This document shows positions 35,122 to 43,090 of a stretch of 64,000 nt of DNA, in pieces. Origin of the DNA: Arenibaculum pallidiluteum (lineage in GTDB: Bacteria > Pseudomonadota > Alphaproteobacteria > Azospirillales > Azospirillaceae). Position 1 is the first letter of the stretch. Each line of letters opens with the position of its first letter. The stretch lies in contig NZ_JAFIQU010000017.1 of assembly GCF_017355985.1 (NCBI RefSeq), positions 62,001-126,000 of the forward strand. Direction: 5' to 3'. A program made the translations under genes and the position numbers. The notes beneath the pieces were generated by a model. It saw only the letters and a list, made by a program, of their open reading frames with translations. It was not told where the DNA came from and searched no databases.

Positions 35122-36603
35122 TCAGCGCGAATGCCTGGTCTTCCAGAGCTTCTCGGCCCGGTCCAGTGCCTCGTCGAAGCTCGTCCCGGCGGCGCCCGGC
35201 ATCGAGAAGAGCGCGAAGGCGGCAGTGCCGATGATGATCCGCTCGGCCCGGGCGTCGCGGATCCCGCCGGTCCAGACGCCCTGCCAGTACTCGATGCTGG
35301 TGCCGCGCGGCCGCGGCGTGGCCGGAGGCTCGTCGCTGCGCGCCGGAAGCACGAGATCCTCGGCCTCGCCATCCACGAGGCGGTGGACGGGGCTGGCCCG
35401 GAAGGGGGTGAACTGCGCGACGTCGCGGACGCTGCCCAGCACCGCCATGTCCCTCCAGCCCAGGATCCTCGCGGCGTCGCGATGGATCTCCCGGTGCGAG
35501 GACTTCGCCACGCCGAGCAGGCTGGTCCGGCCGCCCGCGGGCCTGAGCAGGTGGACCGCCTCGAACACGGCCGAGCGGGTCTGCGTCAGCCGGTGAAGGC
35601 CCAGGAGCCGGTAGATCTGCGGCGCCAGGGCGGCCAGGGGAACATAGGCGATGCCGTTCCCGGCCAGTGCCGACGAGACCTCCTCCGCGCTCGTGCAGAC
35701 GGGAACCCCGAGGGCTCCGGCGATGACTTGGTAGCGCCCCGCGACGGCACCGGTTCCCGTGCTGCCGTGCAGTGCGACCTTGAACCCGGCCTGCGCCACC
35801 AGAAGCGCCGCGTGGAAGAACCACGGCGGATTGTGATAGTTCGGCGAGGTGTAGCAGGGCCAGTCCACATCCGCCTGCACCGTCCGGCCGAACCCGGCGG
35901 CGACATGGCCCTGCATGGCGCGCACGAAGCCCGCGAGTTCGGGCGCGGTCGCCCCGCGCACGCACATCATGCCGAGCAGCGCCCCGATCTGCACGGGATC
36001 CGCCTCGCCCGCCAGGACGAGCGCCATCGCCTCCTCGGCCTCGTCGGCGGTGAGGGGCCGCCCGTGCCCTCCCCCGGCGATCCCGAGCACGCCGATGTGG
36101 CGGGCCAGCCTCTCCTGCGCCTGCGCGCCCCTGCCGATCCGGTCCAGCTTCGCGGCCAGCTCCTGTGGCGAAGGCTCCCCTTCCAGCAGCCCGGACGGGC
36201 GGAAGGCCAGCGGCGGAGCGGCGATGCCGCTCGGCACGTTCCACCGCGGGTCGAACGGCGATTCCTGGGCAGAGCCGAGCACATGGGGCTCGAACAGCGC
36301 GTCGATCTCGGCGGCGAGGGCCTGGATCCTGGGGCGCACCGCCTCGGCGAAGGGGGTCGGGACAAGGCCGCGCCCGGACCGGATGAACAGCGGGTCCCCG
36401 AGCTCCTCCCGCAGCTGGCCGAGGAGCCGGCTGAGCGCCGGGGTCTGGAGACCGAGCTGCCTGGCGGCCAGGGTGACGTTCCGCTTCGCGAGCAGCGCGT
36501 CGAAGGCGATGACCAGGCGTCCCCGCGTCAGCTTGTCGCTCATCCTCCGCGATTCCCGCGCAGCCGCGCCTGCCAAGGCGTCGAGGCCTGCCATACTGCC
36601 CAT
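35122..36603 (-). CDS. LysR-type HTH fused to a TrpD2/YbiB-like phosphoribosyltransferase-fold domain
   Basis: A 493-residue two-domain protein. Residues about 25-110 are a LysR-type winged helix (LLAKRNVTLAARQLG, LSRLLGQLREELGDPLFIRS, PTPFAEAVRPRIQALAAEID). From about 165 to the end it matches family-3 glycosyl/phosphoribosyltransferases such as YbiB/TrpD2: LTADEAEEAMALVLAGEADPVQIGALLG, then KVALHGSTGTGAVAG, RYQVIAGALGVPV and LLGVAKSSHREIHRDAARILG. YbiB binds nucleic acid and lacks known enzyme activity. ATG 36603 is used; ATG 36543 (MSDKLTRG) is an alternative. It is divergent from the fucose-type operon. Confidence 0.82.
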   Translation of the reverse strand: MGSMAGLDALAGAAARESRRMSDKLTRGRLVIAFDALLAKRNVTLAARQLGLQTPALSRLLGQLREELGDPLFIRSGRGLVPTPFAEAVRPRIQALAAEIDALFEPHVLGSAQESPFDPRWNVPSGIAAPPLAFRPSGLLEGEPSPQELAAKLDRIGRGAQAQERLARHIGVLGIAGGGHGRPLTADEAEEAMALVLAGEADPVQIGALLGMMCVRGATAPELAGFVRAMQGHVAAGFGRTVQADVDWPCYTSPNYHNPPWFFHAALLVAQAGFKVALHGSTGTGAVAGRYQVIAGALGVPVCTSAEEVSSALAGNGIAYVPLAALAPQIYRLLGLHRLTQTRSAVFEAVHLLRPAGGRTSLLGVAKSSHREIHRDAARILGWRDMAVLGSVRDVAQFTPFRASPVHRLVDGEAEDLVLPARSDEPPATPRPRGTSIEYWQGVWTGGIRDARAERIIIGTAAFALFSMPGAAGTSFDEALDRAEKLWKTRHSR

Positions 36604-36946
36604 GATACATCCCCGGCTGGATAGCGGTCGCGGAGGGTGATCCTGCATCGTTATCGACAGTGAGATGCAATCGCAACACCCGCGGGCAACCAGGGGCTTG
36701 GCCGCGGCTCGCGCGCGGGTTCCCGCTGCCCGGAAGGATCCGCAAGGGAAAATTGCTGGTATCCCCCGCTGTCCATACGGCTGATTGACAGTGCGCAAAG
36801 CCGATCGCCCATAATGAACGCAAGACGGCCGGGGTTGGCCACGAAGACTTGGGCAGGAGAACCCCGACGCCGAGAACCCGGAAACGAAAGAACCGGGATG
36901 CAAGGCGGTGGGCGGGAACGCGGCGCCGTCGCAAGGGGGGGATTCC
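36604..36946. promoter_or_regulatory. Divergent control region of the HTH-fusion gene and fucose-type operon
   Basis: An interrupted palindrome, TGCATC at 36644-36649 and GATGCA at 36664-36669, lies just upstream of the fusion gene. For the operon, TTGACA (36785-36790) and CATAAT (36810-36815) form a promoter with a 19-bp spacer, longer than ideal and therefore likely activator-dependent. No gene is seen. Confidence 0.5.
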
Positions 36947-37933
36947 ATGGATCGCCGCAGGATCGGGACCACCCCGGTCGAGGTGACGGAGTTCGGTTTC
37001 GGCGGGGCCGCGATCGGCGGGCTGTACCGGCCGGCTTCCCGCGATGCCGCCATGGCTGCGCTGGATGCCGCCTGGGAGGCCGGCCTGCGCTGCTTCGACA
37101 CTGCGCCCTTCTACGGGTTTGGCCTGTCCGAGCGGCGGATGGGCGACTTCCTGCGCGGCAAGCCGCGCGGTTCCTTCGTGCTGTCCACCAAGGTCGGCCG
37201 CCTGCTGCGCCCGGTGCCCGAGGACCAGGTGCCCGACCACGGCTACGCGGACCCGCTGCCTTTCGCGGTGGACTACGACTACGGCCATGACGGGGTGATG
37301 CGCTCTGTGGAGTTCAGCTTGGCGCGGCTCGGGCTCAACCGGGTCGACATCCTGCTGGTCCATGACATCGGTGCCTACACCCATGGCGAGGAGGCGCACC
37401 GGCGGCACTTCCGCGACCTCATGGACGGCGGGCTCAGGGCGCTCGAGCGGCTGAAGGCCGAAGGCACCATCGCGGCCTACGGCCTCGGCGTGAACGAGGT
37501 GCAGGTCTGCCTGGAGGTGCTGGCCCGGGCTCCGCTGGACTGCATCCTGCTGGCCGGGCGCTGCACGCTTCTCGATCGCTCGGCCGAGGCCGAGCTGATC
37601 CCCTTCTGCGAGGCCCGCGGGACGTCGCTGCTGATCGGGGGCGCGCTCAACTCCGGCATTCTCGCGACCGGCGCGGTGCCGGGCGCGCGCTTCGACTACC
37701 GCCCCGCGCCCGAGGCGGTGATGGAACGCGTGCGCGGCCTGGATGCGGCCGCCGCGCGCCACGGCATCCCCCTGGCCGCGGCGGCCCTGCGCTTCCCGCT
37801 GCGCCACCGGGCGGTCGCGAGCGTCCTGCTGGGCGCCGCCGACAAGGCCGAGCTGCGCCGAAGCCTCGACCTGCTGCACGTACCGGTGCCGGATGCGGCC
37901 TGGCCCGACTTCCACCGCCACGCGATCCGCTGA
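36947..37933 (+). CDS. Aldo/keto reductase, D-threo-aldose (L-fucose/D-arabinose) 1-dehydrogenase type
   Basis: A 328-residue AKR-fold enzyme of the aldose 1-dehydrogenase group, which oxidises L-fucose or similar sugars to the lactone with NAD(P)+. The catalytic tetrad is visible as Asp in CFDTAPFYG with the following Tyr, Lys in VLSTKVGR and His in LLVHDIGAY. It has the long insert after VGRLLRPVPEDQVPDHG typical of the subfamily. ATG 36947 follows AAGGGGGG. It is the first gene of the operon and supplies the substrate of the lactonase at 42205. Confidence 0.88.
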   Translation: MDRRRIGTTPVEVTEFGFGGAAIGGLYRPASRDAAMAALDAAWEAGLRCFDTAPFYGFGLSERRMGDFLRGKPRGSFVLSTKVGRLLRPVPEDQVPDHGYADPLPFAVDYDYGHDGVMRSVEFSLARLGLNRVDILLVHDIGAYTHGEEAHRRHFRDLMDGGLRALERLKAEGTIAAYGLGVNEVQVCLEVLARAPLDCILLAGRCTLLDRSAEAELIPFCEARGTSLLIGGALNSGILATGAVPGARFDYRPAPEAVMERVRGLDAAAARHGIPLAAAALRFPLRHRAVASVLLGAADKAELRRSLDLLHVPVPDAAWPDFHRHAIR

Positions 37934-37945
37934 GGAGCCCCGGCC

Positions 37946-38401
37946 ATGCTGCGCGGCGTTCATCCCCTACTCGGCCCGGACCTCCTGCACGCCCTGCGCA
38001 GCATGGGACATGGGGATGAGATCGTGATCGCCGACGGCAACTTCCCCGCGGCATTCCTGGGCCCGCGTGTCGTGCGGGCGGACGGGCTGACGGCGACCGC
38101 GGTGGCGGAGGCAATCCTGACCCACATGCCGCTGGACACCTTCGCGCCCGAGGCGGCCCTGCGCATGGAGGTGGTCGGCGACCCCGGCAGCGTCCCCGAG
38201 GTGTGCCGCGCTTTCGAGACGCTGATCGCCCGGCTGGCGGGGCCGTTCCCGCTGGCCGCACTGGAACGCTTCGCCTTCTACGAGCGCGCGCGCCGGGCCG
38301 CCGTGATCGTCGCGACCGGCGAGCCGCGGATCTACGCGAACCTGATCCTGAAGAAGGGCGTGCTGGAGGCCGGCGCGGCGCCGGCCCTGACGGAGGGGTG
38401 A
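37946..38401 (+). CDS. fucU: L-fucose mutarotase (RbsD/FucU family)
   Basis: A 151-residue FucU/RbsD protein that interconverts alpha and beta anomers of the sugar. Family positions are LHALRSMGHGDEIVIADGNFP with the catalytic His and Asp, VRADGLTATAVAEAIL and the C-terminal RIYANLILKKGVL, where the Tyr lies. Placed 12 bases after the aldose dehydrogenase, it would supply the correct anomer. FucU rather than RbsD is preferred because of the ARLAGPFPLAALERFAFYER region and the fucose-type neighbours. Confidence 0.9.
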   Translation: MLRGVHPLLGPDLLHALRSMGHGDEIVIADGNFPAAFLGPRVVRADGLTATAVAEAILTHMPLDTFAPEAALRMEVVGDPGSVPEVCRAFETLIARLAGPFPLAALERFAFYERARRAAVIVATGEPRIYANLILKKGVLEAGAAPALTEG

Positions 38402-38434
38402 TGCCGCCCCACCCGCATCGCCATGCCGCAAGAC

Positions 38435-38486
38435 GCGGCAATGGACATCGGAAGTGGACAGCGGAAGTGGACAGCAGAAGTGGACA
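38435..38486. repeat. Four tandem copies of a 13-bp unit before the sugar-binding gene
   Basis: Units at 38435-38447, 38448-38460, 38461-38473 and 38474-38486 follow GC(G/A)GAAGTGGACA, the first and second with a few changes. They lie between fucU and the ABC binding-protein gene, 83 bases before its ATG, in untranslated sequence. They may be direct-repeat binding sites or simple slippage products. Confidence 0.75.
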
Positions 38487-38568
38487 AGGGCCGGGCGACC
38501 GCCGCCGCCGCCTCGCCCCGTCCGACGAGGACGGCTCAAAGACGGCGCGCATCAGGGAAGGAAGCAGC

Positions 38569-39597
38569 ATGTCGCTCGATCCCCGTTCACCGGTGCTTTC
38601 CCCCAGGGTCGGCCCCAATGTCGGCACCAAGGTCCGGCGCCGCGCCCTCGGCGCGCTGGCGGGCCTGCTGGGGCTTGCCGCCGCCGGCTTCGCCCCGCCA
38701 GCCGCCGCGGCCGACACGATCCCCATCATCGTGAAGGACACGACGGCCCAGTACTGGCAGATCGTCCTGGCCGGGGCGCGCAAGGCGGCCAAGGACCTCG
38801 GCGTCAACGTCCCGGAGATGGGCGCCCAGAGCGAGGCCGACATCGCGGGCCAGATCTCGGCCCTGGAGAATGCGGTCGCATCCCGCCCCACGGCCATCGT
38901 GATCTCGCCGACCCAGTTCGCGGCGCTCGGGCCCCCGATCACGGAGGCGGCCAAGTCGGTCAAGATCATCGGCATCGATTCCGCCGCGGATTCCAAGGCC
39001 TTCACCTCGTTCCTGACGACCGACAACGTGCAGGGCGGCCGCCTCGCCGCCGACGCCCTGGCCGAGGCGGTGAAGGCGAAGACCGGCAAGGCCGAGGGGC
39101 CCGTCGCCCTGATCACCTCGCTCCCGGGCGTCGGGTCGCTGGACCAGCGGGCCAAGGGTTTCAAGGAGACGCTGGCGTCGAAGTATCCCGGGCTGAAGCT
39201 GGTGGCCGAGCGGGTCGCCGACGGCCAGCCGACCACGGGGCTGAACATCACCACCGACCTGCTGACGGCCAATCCGAACCTGGTGGGGATCTTCGCCTCG
39301 AACCTGACCATGGCGCAGGGGGCCGGGCAGGCCGTCGCGGAGCTGAAGCCCGAGAAGCTGAGCCTGATCGGCTTCGACAGCGATCCCAAGCTCGTGCAGT
39401 TCCTGAAGGACGGCGTGATCTCGGCGCTGATCGTGCAGGACCCCTTCCGCATGGGCTACGACGGGGTGAAGACCGCGCTGGCCGCCGCCAAGGGCGAGAA
39501 GGTGCCGGCGGACGTCGACACCGGCGTCAACCTGATCACCAAGGCCAATCTGGAGACGCCGCGCGCGCAGGAGCTGCTGAACCCGAAGCTGAACTGA
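38569..39597 (+). CDS. Sugar ABC transporter, periplasmic binding protein (RbsB/CUT2 type)
   Basis: A 342-residue class I sugar-binding protein. A long leader (with RRRALGALAGLLGLAAAG) ends at AAA/DT. The fold is marked by IPIIVKDTTAQYWQIVLAGA, AIVISPTQFAALGPPITEA, VAVALITSLPG-like VALITSLPGVGSLDQRAKGF and the C-terminal VPADVDTGVNLITKANLE. It delivers a pentose or deoxyhexose, here probably L-fucose or a related aldose, to the CUT2 permease. GGGAAGGAAGC precedes ATG 38569. Confidence 0.9.
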   Translation: MSLDPRSPVLSPRVGPNVGTKVRRRALGALAGLLGLAAAGFAPPAAAADTIPIIVKDTTAQYWQIVLAGARKAAKDLGVNVPEMGAQSEADIAGQISALENAVASRPTAIVISPTQFAALGPPITEAAKSVKIIGIDSAADSKAFTSFLTTDNVQGGRLAADALAEAVKAKTGKAEGPVALITSLPGVGSLDQRAKGFKETLASKYPGLKLVAERVADGQPTTGLNITTDLLTANPNLVGIFASNLTMAQGAGQAVAELKPEKLSLIGFDSDPKLVQFLKDGVISALIVQDPFRMGYDGVKTALAAAKGEKVPADVDTGVNLITKANLETPRAQELLNPKLN

Positions 39598-39604
39598 CGT
39601 GCCG

Positions 39605-39632
39605 CCGGCGGCGCCCCGCGCGGTGCCGCCGG
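39605..39632 (+). terminator. Intercistronic hairpin after the sugar-binding gene
   Basis: CCGGCGGCGCC (39605-39615) pairs with GGTGCCGCCGG (39622-39632), one G-T pair, 6-base loop, followed by TCCCTTTT. It is placed directly after the stop and probably stabilises the binding-protein mRNA while reducing read-through. Confidence 0.6.
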
Positions 39633-39688
39633 TCCCTTTTCCGGCAATGCCTTCGCCGGCAGCTCCGCCGCCTCCGCGAGGTCACCCC

Positions 39689-41188
39689 ATGCCCGATACC
39701 GCCGGCCCGGCCATGCCGCTGCTCGAGCTGCGCCAGGTCGACAAGCGCTTCACCGGCACCTACGCGCTGAAGCGGATCGACCTGGCCTTCAGGGCCGGCG
39801 AGATCCACGCCGTCGTCGGCGAGAACGGCGCCGGCAAGTCGACCATGATCAAGATCCTGACCGGCGCCTACCGGCGCAGCGGCGGGACGATTCTGTGGGA
39901 GGGCCGCGAGGTCGCGCTCGACACGCCCAGCGCCGCCCGGGCGCTCGGCATCGACGCCGTCCACCAGGAGGTCGTCCTGTGCCCGCACCTGACCGTCGCG
40001 GCCAACATGTTCCTCGGAGACGAGCGATCGGGCTACGGCCTGCTACGCGAGCGCGAGATGACCGCGCGCGCCCAGGCGGTGCTGGACGACATCGGCTTTC
40101 CCATCGACGCGGCGGCGGTGCTCGCGGACCTCACGATCGGGCAGCAGCAGCTCGTCGCCGCGGCCCGCGCCGCCATGCGCGGCACCCGCTTCCTGATCTT
40201 CGACGAACCCACGGCCTATCTGACGCGCCAGGAGACGCACCAGCTCTTCGCCCTGATCCGGCGCCTGCACGGCGAGGGCGTGACCATCGTCTACATCAGC
40301 CACCGGCTGGAGGAGATCTTCGAGCTGGCCCAGCGCGTCTCAGTCCTGCGCGACGGCAGCCTCGTCGCGACGCGCGCCGTCGCCGAGACGGACGAGCGCC
40401 AGCTGATCCGCGACATGGTCGCCCGCTCCATCGAGGAGATCCACTACAAGGAGGAGATCCCGAAGGGCCCGGCCCTGCTGGAGGTCGAGGGGCTGTCGGG
40501 CCCGGGATTCTCGGACGTCTCGCTCAGCGTGCATGCGGGCGAGGTCGTGGGGCTCTACGGGCTCGTCGGCGCCGGCCGGAGCGAGTTCGTACAGGCCGTC
40601 TTCGGCCGCCGGCGCAGGACGGCCGGGCGCATCCGCTTCAAGGGGCGGGAGGTGGAGATCCGCCGCGAGCGCGACGCCATCGACCTCGGCATCGCGCTGG
40701 TGCCCGAGAGCCGCCGCGACCAGGGCCTGTGCCTGAACCTGGAGGTCGGCCACAACCTGAACCTGCCGATCTTCCACCGGCTGGCGCCGCGCGGTCTCGT
40801 CGACGGCCGCGCCGAGGCGGAGGCAGCCCAGCGGCAGATCGACGACATGCGCATCGTGACGCAGTCGCACCGCGCCGAGGCGGCGACGCTGTCCGGCGGT
40901 AACCAGCAGAAGATCGTGATCGGCAAGTGGCTCAGCCACGGGGCCGAGCTCTTCATCTTCGACGAGCCGACGGTGGGCGTGGACGTCGGCACCAAGGTGG
41001 AGATCTACCGGACCTTCGCGAAGCTCCTGCGCGCGGGCGCGGGCATCATCCTGATCTCGTCCTACCTGCCCGAAGTGCACGATCTCTCGGACGAGCTCCA
41101 CGTCTTCCACCGCGGGCGCGTGGTGGCGCGCCACCGCTCGCGCGAGGTCGACGCGGAAACCATCCTCAAGGAGGCCATCGGTGTCTGA
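39689..41188 (+). CDS. Sugar ABC transporter ATPase with two tandem domains (RbsA/CUT2 type)
   Basis: A 499-residue protein with two ATPase domains. The first has Walker A GENGAGKST, signature LTIGQQQLVAAARA and Walker B FLIFDEPTAYL. The second has the degenerate Walker A GLVGAGRSE and signature LSGGNQQKIVIGKWL, then FIFDEPTVGVDVG; this asymmetry is normal for CUT2 ATPases. ATG 39689 has GAGG eight bases upstream; an upstream GTG at 39599 would run through the hairpin. The last codons overlap the permease start. Confidence 0.93.
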   Translation: MPDTAGPAMPLLELRQVDKRFTGTYALKRIDLAFRAGEIHAVVGENGAGKSTMIKILTGAYRRSGGTILWEGREVALDTPSAARALGIDAVHQEVVLCPHLTVAANMFLGDERSGYGLLREREMTARAQAVLDDIGFPIDAAAVLADLTIGQQQLVAAARAAMRGTRFLIFDEPTAYLTRQETHQLFALIRRLHGEGVTIVYISHRLEEIFELAQRVSVLRDGSLVATRAVAETDERQLIRDMVARSIEEIHYKEEIPKGPALLEVEGLSGPGFSDVSLSVHAGEVVGLYGLVGAGRSEFVQAVFGRRRRTAGRIRFKGREVEIRRERDAIDLGIALVPESRRDQGLCLNLEVGHNLNLPIFHRLAPRGLVDGRAEAEAAQRQIDDMRIVTQSHRAEAATLSGGNQQKIVIGKWLSHGAELFIFDEPTVGVDVGTKVEIYRTFAKLLRAGAGIILISSYLPEVHDLSDELHVFHRGRVVARHRSREVDAETILKEAIGV

Positions 41189-42182
41189 GATCGCGAACAA
41201 CGCGGGCGCCAACAGCGCGGGTCTGGCGGCCCCGGTGCGTCGGCGCCGGGGCTTCCGCTTCGGCCTGCTGCTGAACCTGACGCTGCTCGGCCTGCTCCTG
41301 CTGCTCTGGCTGCTGCTCGCCCTTTCCACGGACAATTTCGCGACCTACAGCAACATCAGCAACCTCGCGCGGCAGGCCTCGCTCTTCGCGATCATCGCGG
41401 TGGGCCAGACCTTCGTGATCATCACAGCGGGCATCGACCTGTCGGTGGGCGCGGTCGTCGGGCTCGCCTCGACGGTCGTGGCGATGCTGCTGGTCGGCGG
41501 GGTGCCGGTCTGGGCGGCGGTGGCGGTGACGCTCCTGATGGGCGTCGGGATCGGGCTGTTCCACGGCTTCGCCATCGTGCGGCTGCGCCTGCCGCCCTTC
41601 ATCGTGACGCTGGCGACGCTGACGGCGCTACGCGGCATCGGCCTGCTGATGACCGGGGGGCAGACCATCGCCGGCATGCCGGCCGCCTTCGGCTCCTTCT
41701 CCAGGGAGTCCTTCCTGGGCGTGCCGAACCTGTTCTGGGTGGTGATCGCGGTCGCGATCCCCTGTTACGTGGTTCTGCACCACAGCCGCTGGGGCCGTCA
41801 CCTCTACGCGGTTGGCAGCAACCAGGAGGCGGCGCGCCTGTCCGGCGTCAATGTCGGGCGGACCATCTACTTCGCCTATGTGGTCTCGGCCACGCTCGCG
41901 GCCCTGACCGGCATCCTGACGGCCTCGCGCATCGGCGTCGGGGTCGCGACCACCGGCGACGGTTGGGAGCTGCAGTCCATCGCCTCCTCGGTGATCGGGG
42001 GCGCCAGCCTGTTCGGCGCGGTCGGCAGCGTGATCGGCCCGCTGCTCGGCGCGGTCCTGCTGACCACCATCAACAACGGCGCCAACCTGCTGAACGTGAA
42101 TCCCTTCTGGCAGCGCATCATCACCGGCGCGCTGATCATCGTGATCGTCTATTTCGACCAGCTCCGGCGGCGCCGGCGCTGA
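41181..42182 (+). CDS. Sugar ABC transporter permease (RbsC/CUT2 type)
   Basis: A 333-residue permease with eight to ten membrane segments and the CUT2 patterns GQTFVIITAGIDLSVGAVVGL and GNQEAARLSGVN-like YAVGSNQEAARLSGVNVGR, the loop that touches the ATPase, and IASSVIGGASLFGAVGS. GTG 41181 overlaps the ATPase gene by eight bases. It forms a homodimeric channel for the sugar bound by the 38569 product. Confidence 0.93.
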   Translation: MSEIANNAGANSAGLAAPVRRRRGFRFGLLLNLTLLGLLLLLWLLLALSTDNFATYSNISNLARQASLFAIIAVGQTFVIITAGIDLSVGAVVGLASTVVAMLLVGGVPVWAAVAVTLLMGVGIGLFHGFAIVRLRLPPFIVTLATLTALRGIGLLMTGGQTIAGMPAAFGSFSRESFLGVPNLFWVVIAVAIPCYVVLHHSRWGRHLYAVGSNQEAARLSGVNVGRTIYFAYVVSATLAALTGILTASRIGVGVATTGDGWELQSIASSVIGGASLFGAVGSVIGPLLGAVLLTTINNGANLLNVNPFWQRIITGALIIVIVYFDQLRRRRR

Positions 42183-42204
42183 TCATCCCGGACGGAGGCC
42201 GCCC

Positions 42205-43038
42205 ATGCGCATCGACAGCCACCAGCACTACTGGCGCATCGCCCGCGGCGACTACGGCTGGATGACCGAGGCGGTGGCGCCGATCAGGCGCGACCTCATG
42301 CCGGCGGACCTGGCACCGCACCTGGACGCGGCGGGGATCGCCGGCACCATCCTCGTCCAGGCGGCGCCGACGCTCGCCGAGACCGAGTTCCTGCTGGACC
42401 TCGCCGAGAGCGACGCGCGCATCCTGGGGGTCGTGGGCTGGGTCGACCTTGCCGCCCCCGGCGCCACGCGGGAGCTGGAGCGGCTGGCTCGCCGCCCGAA
42501 GTTCCGCGGCATCCGCCCCATGCTGCAGGACATCGCGGACACGTTCTGGATCCTGCGTCCCGAGGCGGTCGCGGCGCTGGAGGCCGCGGCGGCGCTCGGT
42601 CTGCGCCTCGATGCCCTGGCGAGGCCGCGCCACCTGCCGGTGGTGTCGGCCCTGGCCGACCGCCTTCCCGCCCTGCCCATCGTGCTGGACCACTGCGCCA
42701 AACCCGACATCGCCGCGGGCGCCATGCGCCCCTGGGCGCGCGACATCGAGGCCCTGGCGGAGCGGCCGCAGGTCTTCTGCAAGCTCTCGGGACTCGCGAC
42801 CGAGGCACCGCCCGACTGGACCGTCGCCGACCTCGCCCCCTATGCCGCGACGGTCCTGCAGGCCTTCGGCGCCGACCGGGTGATGTTCGGAAGCGACTGG
42901 CCGGTGCTGGAGCTGGCCGGCACCTATCCGCAATGGCTGGCCGCCGCGGCCGAGCTGGTGGACCGCTTCGCCCCGGATGGCGCCACCGCCGTCTTCGGCG
43001 GCACCGCCGCGCGCTTCTATGGGCCCCCTGCGGCCTGA
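42205..43038 (+). CDS. Amidohydrolase-fold sugar lactonase (L-fuconolactonase type)
   Basis: A 277-residue member of the amidohydrolase-2/COG3618 family. Metal ligands are in the N-terminal DSHQHYWRI and the C-terminal MFGSDWPVLE; HCAKPDIAAG and KLSGLATEA lie between. COG3618 enzymes open L-fucono-, L-rhamnono- and related lactones. Following an aldose dehydrogenase and importer, it completes uptake, oxidation and hydrolysis to an aldonic acid. The dehydratase and aldolase of the later pathway are not in the window. Confidence 0.88.
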   Translation: MRIDSHQHYWRIARGDYGWMTEAVAPIRRDLMPADLAPHLDAAGIAGTILVQAAPTLAETEFLLDLAESDARILGVVGWVDLAAPGATRELERLARRPKFRGIRPMLQDIADTFWILRPEAVAALEAAAALGLRLDALARPRHLPVVSALADRLPALPIVLDHCAKPDIAAGAMRPWARDIEALAERPQVFCKLSGLATEAPPDWTVADLAPYAATVLQAFGADRVMFGSDWPVLELAGTYPQWLAAAAELVDRFAPDGATAVFGGTAARFYGPPAA

Positions 43039-43090
43039 TGGCCGTCCGGGCATCTTGCGCGCCGCCGCTGGACACGCCCATCCTCGCGCG

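Noticed and set aside
34820..37963. A stop-free frame of over 1000 codons on the minus strand
   Set aside because: It covers three real genes in other frames, is rich in Arg/Pro/Gly as expected of shadow frames in GC-rich DNA, and has no domain.
38435..38486. Possible CRISPR array
   Set aside because: Units are only 13 bp and directly adjacent with no spacers; no cas genes are present.
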